This document shows positions 56,165 through 64,000 of a stretch of DNA of 64,000 nucleotides, in pieces. The stretch is from Lepidodermella squamata (Eukaryota > Gastrotricha). The number at the start of each line of letters is the position of its first letter. The stretch's first letter is position 1. The notes under the pieces are model-generated. The model worked only from the letters and a program-made list of their open reading frames with translations, was not told where the DNA came from and searched no databases. Both the position numbers and the translations under genes were made by a program. Where the stretch lies: positions 2,480,001 through 2,544,000 of the forward strand of contig JBLDXI010000013.1 in assembly GCA_047495785.1 (NCBI GenBank), given 5' to 3'.

Positions 56165-57529
56165 ACAAAAACCTAACAAACAACCTAAAGGAATAGAGGA
56201 ATTATGCAAATTATCATTTCAGGATGATGGCTGTTCATAGCAATTCAATCGCATTACTCCACACTTAGAAACAACAAAATCATACAAAACCAACCCAAAG
56301 AGCTTGGCTTCAACCACGATTCAAAACATCTGCTAACCTCAATTCCAAATCAGTATTTAAGTAGTCAACCTAGGTATTGAGATAAGATTAAGGAACACTA
56401 TAGGCAGAATAGGAGATCACCGATTACGCTGAACGCTGAAAAGTAGGGATCGCAAAAAGTGAAAGATTACAGGTAGGAAAGACACGGAAGATGGTTTCAA
56501 GATCTGCAAACAGCCAAATAGGGGAAATCGTTAACAACAAAGTAAATTATAAATAGGTACCTACATCAATAAGAATTTCCTGGTCTTGGGCCTAACCTGA
56601 TCTGATCTACAGTAAAATATTCGGATACTATATTTGGCATCTATACTTTGTATTTGGTAGTTGGCATCGCTACTCGCGCGTAGGAATAGGCAGTGTGGCT
56701 GTTCATCCGGTTTTTATCTGCGCTGTTTGATCTCTAGATAGCGTAATGTTTAGAAAAAACTCCACCCCATGTATAACCATTTCTACCTGTCACCTGTCAC
56801 CCGTCACCTTCCAAGCAGCCGACAAGCTATTCGAGTCGACCTTCTTGGCACATCTGAAATCACTCTCACAACCCGATGCGACCCACCATTTCAGAATTAA
56901 ACAAATAAAAAATTATAATTGCACGTCTTGGTTGTTGCTTTTGCTAAAAATTTTACAATTATTTTTAGGTATTTGTATTACATTATAGTTCATAAGCAAA
57001 TGAAGCAAGCAGGATTCTTATACTTAAATGTGTGTTGCCTTCTTTTTGGCTCGGCGTCGAGATTCCAAGTCCCGAGAGTGCCGGTCACACTTGAATGCAC
57101 GAAGTGCTCATGACGCATCAAACGCCTTGGGATGTTTTGCTTAATGCTTCAGGCGAGGTTACAGCGTTGATTTTGCTACCTTTTTGGAGCCTGCTTTGCG
57201 ACTTCCGGTCTTATTAAGCTTTACTAAAAGAGCAATTATCAAACACCAAACGTCCGACACCCGACACCCCACACCTCATATTAATCGGCTTACAACTTAC
57301 AACCCATAACTAAAGCTGCAAAGTTTCGCATCCGCGCTCACATCATTTTTAGCCATGTCTAATGTTCATCAGTTCATAATATATTTAGTCTCACCACTTA
57401 ACACTAACCCGCTAAACACGTCCGTTGTTAAACTCAATATGGAAATTATAAAGTTTCATTCTCACCAAATTGATACTTCGAACCAGAGCCAATTGTTTGC
57501 CTTGGTTTTTAGTAGGGTATTTTCACACT
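56165..57529. other. Intergenic, aPKC promoter side
   Basis: AT-rich sequence between divergent genes. It contains pyrimidine-rich CACCTGTCACCCGTCACC and CCGACACCCGACACCCC strings but no exon or RNA gene that I can support. Confidence 0.5.
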
Positions 57530-59827
57530 ATGGTAACTTCCGACGAGGGTGATTTAGTTCGAATAAAAGCTATTTTCAATGGGTAAGTAAAAAACTGGTT
57601 TAGTTTATTGTGTTAATATTTGAAATTCTCTCAGGGAAGCGAGGATAACTTACACCAACAGACATATCGATTTCGAAAGCTTTGAAAAGGAGCTTAAGTC
57701 AATTTGTCTACTTGAACCGGACAATCCAGTTACCGTGAAATGGGTTGACGAAGAAGGTTTGTTGCAAGCAATATCAGCATTAGTGAATGATTATGTTTGA
57801 ATTTTAGGCGACCCTTGCACTATATCGAGCGAAATGGAGCTATCAGAGTGTTTCCGGTTGTATGAAGTGAATAAGGATAGCCAAGTTGTAATGTACGTTT
57901 TTCCGAGCCATCCGGCGAGGCCGGGGTTGCCTTGTAAAGGCGAAGACCGCAGCATATATCGGCGAGGTGCGAGGCGCTGGCGGAAACTCTACCACGTCAA
58001 CGGTCATCTTTACCAAGCTAAACGATTTAGTAGGGTACGTCCTTTACACGTGTGTGATAACGTTAATTAAAAAACATGATTACTCGAAACTTGATAGGTC
58101 TTTACATTCCAGTCATCGGTAAATCAGATCACCTGCTTTTATCAAATTCATACACTCAATGCCTTAAATTCGCATAATTGTAATAAAACTAAATTAGATT
58201 TATATAATCACAAATAATGGTTGGAGAAACTACTAATGCCTATTTTGTGTTGTAAGGAATCAACTAATGACTTCTTTTTTCACCACTTCTATCGAACAGA
58301 AAGCTATTTGCTCATATTGCTCGGACTATATCTGGGGTCTGGGCCTCCAAGGCTTCAAATGTGTCAATTGTAAACGTATGGTACACAAGAGATGCCACAA
58401 GCTGTACAAAGATCCGTGCCGAACGAGGCAGATTTTATCAACACCCACTCCCCAGCAACCATCCACGGCTCAAACCGTAACAGCCGCTTCATTACCTACA
58501 CCAACGAAAGCAACGAGCCCAGGAAGCGCTGGTTCATCGCCATTATCAGAAGAAAATGCCGGGCCCGAGCAGGCTGTTCCGGTACCGGCTTCAGACAAAA
58601 AACCCGCTCCTAATACCGAGTTTTTGGCCGGGCAGCCGGAAGATGCGCCCCGTATGCTAGAAGATGGTGAAAAACGTCTTGAACAATTCGATTTGATTCG
58701 AGTGATCGGCCGTGGTTCTTACGCCAAAGTGATGATGGTTGAGCACAAGAAAACGAAGCGAATTTACGCGATGAAGGTTATCAAAAAGGAATTAGTCGCC
58801 GACGAAGAAGATATAGAATGGGTGCAAACGGAGAAGCACGTTTTTGAAATCGCGTCTAACCACCCGTTTTTAGTCGGGCTTCATTCTTGTTTCCAAACCA
58901 CCAGTCGGCTGTTTTTCATCATTGAATTTGTCAATGGCGGCGATCTGATGTTTCATATGCAACGACAACGAAGGCTGCCCGAAGACCACGCTCGTTTTTA
59001 CGCGGCTGAAATCGCCGTTGGATTGCATTTTCTGCACGCGCGTGGAATCATTTATCGCGATCTCAAACTCGACAACGTTTTGTTGGATGCTGATGGTCAC
59101 ATTAAATTAACCGATTACGGTATGTGCAAGGAAGGCCTGCATGAGGGCGACAAAACTTCGACCTTTTGTGGCACGCCGAATTATATCGCCCCGGAAATTC
59201 TGCGAGGTGAGGAGTACGATTACAGTGTCGATTGGTGGGCTCTCGGCGTGTTGCTATACGAAATGCTGGCTGGAAGATCGCCGTTCGATCTCGGAAATAT
59301 GGAAAATCCTGAAGCAAATAGTGAAGAATATCTTTTCCAAGGTTAGAAAGTTACCCATTCTTAAGAAGGACGTCCTTATTTTTCTTTCTTTTCTAGTTAT
59401 CCTTGAAAAAGTTATCCGTATTCCGCGCTCTCTGAGCGTTAAAGCTGCTCAAATTTTGAAAGGATTCCTTAATAAGAATCAATTCGAGCGTCTTGGATGC
59501 ACCCCGGAAGGATTCGCCGAAATTGTCAATCATCCATTCTTCAAGTCAATCGACTGGGACGCGCTGGAGAAGCGCCAAGTTCCTCCGCCTTACAAGCCTA
59601 ATATCAAATCTGATCGGGATTTAGACTTTTTCGATCCGCAATTTACGAACGAGCCGGTTGTTTTGACGCCTGATGATTCGTAAGTTGAAGATTTTTGCCT
59701 CAAATCGAATAATTCAGTGATTTTTTTATCGATTTACAGGAAAAAGATTGCGAATATTGATCAGACCGAATTCGATGGATTCGAGTACACCAATCCGTTT
59801 TTGATGACTCAGGAAGATTCTGTCTAA
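57530..59827 (+). CDS. aPKC: Atypical protein kinase C
   Basis: Six exons (57530-57582, 57635-57756, 57808-58034, 58300-59341, 59397-59679 and 59740-59827) join in frame to 604 residues. A PB1 domain (about 8-95; [25 protein letters not shown]) is followed by the pseudosubstrate [14 protein letters not shown] and one C1 finger with all His/Cys ligands ([23 protein letters not shown]). The kinase domain (from about 270) shows [23 protein letters not shown], the aPKC-type DYGMC instead of DFG, and the activation loop [14 protein letters not shown]. The tail has the turn motif VVLTPDDS and the hydrophobic motif FEYTNPF, with Glu in place of Ser as in all aPKCs. aPKC works with Par3/Par6 in cell polarity. 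An in-frame ATG at 58267, inside intron 3, could start a shorter form lacking PB1. Confidence 0.97.
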
Positions 59828-60520
59828 AGTATACCTACAAAAAAGATCATGCAATGAAAGTCTCTTATTAGTATTGCTTGCTGGTTTTTTCGTTATTATT
59901 GTTACATGGAACGGTCGCTTGAAGCCTTCTTACCATAATTTGTTACTTTTCGTAATTTATTTCTGTGCTTTTTACAGCAATTACAGCAATACCCGTAAAT
60001 TTATTTGAGCTGATTTCATTTGTACAGTCAATCGAGAGATGCATGCTTTTTATCCAAATTTTTTTAGTTCAAGTTTTCTGTTGTTAGCATTTACAATTTA
60101 GAGGCATTGGGCGTTATTTAAAAAATGTTATACTTAACCTTGTCGGAAATACTGCGTGTTGTGAACAATCGTATGCATTCTGAAGCAAAAGAACTGAGTG
60201 CTGGAGATGAAAAATCACATCTTTCTACTATGTTGCAAAAACTTGCATGCACACCATTATTGTCTGGTGCCAATATCTATCTAATAATTGTTTTATACTA
60301 CTTATTACCGTCTTCCGTCTGCGAATTGAATACATACATCGGTTGAACTACGATGGGATCACACTGCTTGAAATTCACAGCTCGCATCTTTCTCAGTTTT
60401 AAGTGATACTATGCCTGCTAATTAAGCGTTGTTATACCCGAAAAAAGGCGAAAAATAAAAGAAACTTACAGCTTATTATCGGAAAATTAACTCGGAGTGT
60501 CTTTTTAGTTGCTAAAAAAT
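59828..60520. other. Intergenic aPKC-WRAP53
   Basis: 3' UTR of aPKC and promoter of WRAP53, AT-rich. GTGTCTTTTTAG lies 13 bases before the WRAP53 start and looks like a splice acceptor. Confidence 0.5.
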
Positions 60521-62380
60521 ATGGAAGAAAAAGAAGTTCGGGAAGTTTTGGATAGGCTGGTTGCAGCTGCGGCGGCAGGTGCAAATGACTGGGCTTCCTA
60601 CCAGTGGCAGAATGACTGTAATTCAGTCCCATCCGATTCGACGAGTTGCGAAATCGACCCAAATCGCGACGATTCTTCCTATCACTGGTCGTCGAGTTCG
60701 TGCGAAAGTAGTGAAGAATCTGACCTGGAGATTGCTAGTGGGAGTGCGGCCGCGAAGTTGGGCCGCTGGAAAAAAGTGAAAAGCTCACCTATGAAAGTTA
60801 CCCCAGCTGCTCCAGTTATCGAGTCGAAGCCAGCCGATTGGCAGAGTCTAGCTAATTGGTATGTAAGGATATAATAATAAAATATATTTGGTCTTGGAAA
60901 ATTCAATTTCTAGGACTTACTCCTTGACCGAGCCGCTTCTAGTTGGAAAATCGACAACCGAATTCAACGATAGGGATACGTACTTGAAAGGCGTGAAATG
61001 GGCTCCTGATGGGTCTTGTTGGCTAGCGGCTGCCAACGATAACTCTCTTCGGATTTACAACTTACCCGAATTTTATTGCCGCTCGGAAATGGCGATTTCA
61101 TCCTATTCAGACGAATTTGTATGTTCAACTGGTTTTTTTTGCATTCCTGTTAATTTTGGACAGAATTTGGGGAAATTACTTGGAATATATTTCCAATTGA
61201 GTCTTTTTTCTAGAAACCTGAGGTGAAAGTGAACGAGGGCGATTGCATTTACGATTATTGTTGGTACCCATTCATGGACTCAAGTCAGCCGCATACTTGC
61301 TAGTGAGCAATTTCTAAATTTGCGAAAAATAATTGAATTTTTTTTTAGCTTTTTCTCGACATCGAAAGATCACCCAATTCACTTGCGAGATGCTTTTACC
61401 GGCCAACTGGCTGCGTCCTATATCGCTCGAAATCACGTCGATGTTCTCATCGCGCCTTTTGCTATTCATTGTTGCAAAGTCGACGGGAAAAAGCTTTACG
61501 CTGGCTACAATAGACAAATTAGAGTTTTCGACCTGGAAAGGCCTGGAGCTAATTGTCAATTGATGAAAAGTACCGTGGGTAATTTTTCTTTTACTCTCTT
61601 TTTTGGATTTTTTTTGAATTTTTGAATATGCAGAGCGAGACTTTGGTGGCATGGGTCAAACTGGGTTGATTTCATGTTTTGCTCAGGAGCCAACGGGTGG
61701 AAATTTGTTAGCGGCCGGTTGCTACGACAAATCAAGTAAAAAATTTCAAATTTAAGGAGGATTTTCAATTTTTTTTCAATTTTTTCAAAGTTGGCTTATA
61801 CAGTACGAATCAAATGATGCAGTTCAGCGTTATGGCGGCTCATCGAGCTGGTGTAACGCAGCTGGCATTCGGCCACAACGGCACATATTTGTACTCTGGA
61901 GCTAGGAAAGACGGCGATATACTATGCTGGGACGTCAGAAGGCCGGGCCTAGTGGTTGCCGCTTACCGCCGAGTTGTCACTACAAACCAAAGAATCCAAT
62001 TCGACATCACTGCGAACGGCAAATATCTAGTCTCCGGCGGATCTGATGGTCAGATATCGTTTTTCGATCTGACTGCTGCGATTTCAAGCTCATCAACCGA
62101 TAAGAAGGGCGTTCCGACTGTAGAACCAGTTTTCAGTTTTAACCCTCATACAGACTGTGCTAATGGCATTAGCCTCCACCCGTCTTTACCGCTAATGTTG
62201 ACGTCATCCGGCCAACGGTGGTTCGACATGAAACGGCTGATTTCGGGCAGTGATGATGATTCATCAGATTCCGATTACGACACGGAATTTTCAATACCTC
62301 GAACCTCGGATTATAAAGCAAAAATTAGCCCGGAAAATTCTTTGAAGTTGTGGCAGTTTGAGGCGATTTCGCTTTCGTAA
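60521..62380 (+). CDS. WRAP53: Telomerase Cajal body protein 1 (WRAP53/TCAB1)
   Basis: Six exons (60521-60858, 60914-61118, 61214-61302, 61349-61578, 61634-61735 and 61791-62380) join in frame to 517 residues. After an acidic, Ser-rich N-terminus comes the WD40 propeller of the family: FLKGVKWAPDGSCWLAA-like, CIYDYCWYPFMDSSQP, STSKDHPIHLRDAFTGQLAASY, KLYAGYNRQIRVFDLERPG, GQTGLISCFAQEP, YLYSGARKDGDILCWDVRRPG and VVTTNQRIQFDITANGKYLVSGG. WRAP53 brings scaRNAs and telomerase RNA to Cajal bodies by binding the CAB box. The last blade is followed by an acidic Ser/Asp stretch (SGSDDDSSDSDYD). It converges with the channel gene, and the two stops are only 66 bases apart. Confidence 0.94.
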
Positions 62381-62446
62381 ATTCTGTGTTTTTTCGGCTC
62401 AATTTATTTTTACTTTTTTGTTATATTTTTTGATGAAGAAAATAAA

Positions 62447-63282
62447 TCAAGAGTAAAGCATCAGCGTGAAGCACGTTATGTTGATTGCGACAGCTGCGAC
62501 TGTGAGTAGGCCATAACAGCAGATGTCTAGAATTCTAATTAGTTGAATCTTGCCGAAACACCTGGTTGAAACTGAACGGGTAAAACGGGAAGTCTGGGCC
62601 AGGCCGCATGCTATAATTGCGTAGTTGGTACATACGACGCCTATGGTGTTCAGCGCAACTTGCTGAACTACCATATATGTGATATCCGAAGACTGCGGGA
62701 TTGAACTGGTAACCTGGTCTTGCAGGATAGTTAGGGCTAACATCACCGTCAACGAGACAGCTGGCCGATCTGGCATTTTAGCATCATGCTGAGCAGGAAA
62801 AAACCGGGTAAGGTCATGGTAATAAAAAAACGCTGCGGTTGTCGCTTCATTTTGACAGTGAAAACCAGCCGATCGTAGGGTACGGAGTACCCACGGTAGT
62901 TCACTTGAACCAGAGTTGCGTTGACATTCTCGACTACTTTCCAAATATCAGCCACGCCGCTGAAATCATCCTCGAGATCAGCGTAAGTAGCGTTTAATGA
63001 TACGAGGTAATTAGACTGGACAGATTCGAGGGTAACATAGCACGTCTGAGAGTCGAACGGAAATTTTTCAAGTTGGAGCTCGCAAAAAGAGGTCAGCTTA
63101 GTTATGACTTGCCATCGAATGGATCCCGTTGCATAGAAGTAGAGTCGAGCTGTCTCTCGCTGGCTACAAAAGGAAAAAAGGTTCCTAATTACTTACAATC
63201 GATCCATTCTCGACAGTCAAATGAAAAGGAGAATGAGCCGATATTTTGAAGGGATGTTGTGCCTTCAATTTTGAACAAAACA
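62447..63282 (-). pseudogene. Broken Cys-loop ligand-gated ion channel gene
   Basis: From about 63170 down, one frame encodes the end of the ligand-binding domain with a perfect Cys loop (C-x13-C, CELQLEKFPFDSQTC), then LVFTVKMKRQPQRFF and the start of M1 (LPGFFLLSMM). Near 62780 the frame shifts by one base. The other frame continues with M2 (PAVSLTVMLALTILQ), M3 (YMVVQQVALNTIGVV), a very short loop and M4 (ILDICCYGLLTVAAVAINITC) to the stop at 62447. The second half of M1 and the M1-M2 link (roughly 15 residues) are missing at the shift. An upstream piece (FSFDCREWID) ends in a GTAAGT donor whose phase does not match the next exon. The protein is of the acetylcholine-receptor/LGC type. It is likely a pseudogene, unless an assembly error explains the break. 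Confidence 0.8.
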
Positions 63283-64000
63283 GATTCAAAACTTAGCAAG
63301 GAAGCGAATCAAGGAAAAAAAATCAGGCAAGCAAACTGGCACACCATACTAAATCAGTGGTTCTCTTCTACTCTTTTCTACACTTCGAAAAGCATTGGTG
63401 TGCCAAATGTGATCATTCATTCTTTTGACCTAAACCAGTGCTCCGCAAACTCGGTTGGGGCAGTTCATCGCGGCCGGAGAGCTTTTCTACAATGATGGCT
63501 GGAATGCGGCCGGCTACCCCGTTTCCTTCGATCATGACGCGAAATCATCCTATTTAAGACTATTTTCAGCCCATTATCAGTAAAATACCGTTAGCTAGAG
63601 CTCGCTTCGCTCGCATGTATTTTCAACCTCTGGTTTGCTGGGTCCAGTGTGGCAATCTTGAGCATTTCCTCTCATCTTTGAGTACCTATGTTCAAGTAGG
63701 AAACAGGAGGGACAAAACAATGTATGTGAGTTGAAGCCAAGACCCCCAGGAGCCATGTGGGGTAATCCTCGGGTCGCAACTGTGGCCCGTTCAGGTAAAC
63801 ATATGGACCGCAAATAATCGCATAGGAAGTACCCATAGAGCTAGTTTTAAGATAGAGGTCCTACTCCTGACTAAGGCTGTAAACGCCATGGGCACCAGAT
63901 GTTGTGATGAATCAGCATCGAGTGGTTGGAAAAGTAAACAAATCAGGTGATTTTCGATCGCTCATTATTCTTGAACGATTAGTCATAGTAAACAATTCCC
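63283..64000. other. Window end, no gene supported
   Basis: No exon with clear splice sites or a family match. The missing 5' exons of the channel, if they exist, would have to lie here or beyond the window. Confidence 0.4.

Noticed and set aside
63350-63460. CAGTGGTTCTC and CAGTGCTCCGCAAACT strings like hAT transposon ends
   Set aside because: Both point the same way and no 8-base target duplication or partner end was found; chance similarity is likely.

Overview
The window is nuclear DNA of a small-genome invertebrate animal. Genes have introns, many only 49-60 bases long, with GT donors and T-rich acceptors ending in CAG or TAG. Animal-only families are present: Robo, atypical PKC, Cdk5, a nuclear receptor and a Cys-loop channel. 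Short introns, tight same-strand gene clusters and splice-acceptor-like sites just before start codons fit an ecdysozoan such as a tardigrade or an enoplean nematode, but the sequence does not settle the phylum. All gene calls come from reading translations, motifs and splice junctions by eye. Exon ends may be off by a base or two.

Layout. 1-11 kb: a secreted PAN/apple-type protein (+), a secreted sushi-domain protein with a Thr-rich stalk (-) and the axon-guidance receptor Robo (-). 11-20.4 kb: a gene-free, CGCGCG-rich block upstream of robo. 20.4-25.1 kb: a scrambled region made of copies of pieces of genes that lie intact elsewhere in the window (nuclear receptor, proline dehydrogenase and an unrecognised gene at 34-35 kb), remnants of unknown genes, and a 1.39-kb inverted-repeat transposable element with TA target duplication that splits an exon. 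25.4-28.3 kb (-): TAF13, Cdk5 and PTPA in a tight head-to-tail row. 29.7-33.5 kb (+): spastin and OTUD3. 34.3-35.4 kb: an unrecognised gene (+). 35.6-40.7 kb (-): VPS15/PIK3R4.

41.4-47.4 kb (+): FPGT, DDOST/OST48 and glycogenin, a close trio all dealing with sugar transfer. 49.5-53.6 kb: a nuclear receptor (+) convergent with mitochondrial proline dehydrogenase (-). 54.4-56.2 kb (-): an Ig-type membrane protein and a small protein with an ATF7IP-like fibronectin domain. 57.5-62.4 kb (+): atypical PKC and WRAP53/TCAB1. 62.4-63.3 kb (-): a broken Cys-loop channel gene.

Most intact genes are ordinary housekeeping or developmental genes. The parts most worth a second look are the mosaic at 20.4-25.1 kb with its transposon, the nuclear receptor with a non-canonical second zinc finger, the candidate operons, and the large block upstream of robo.
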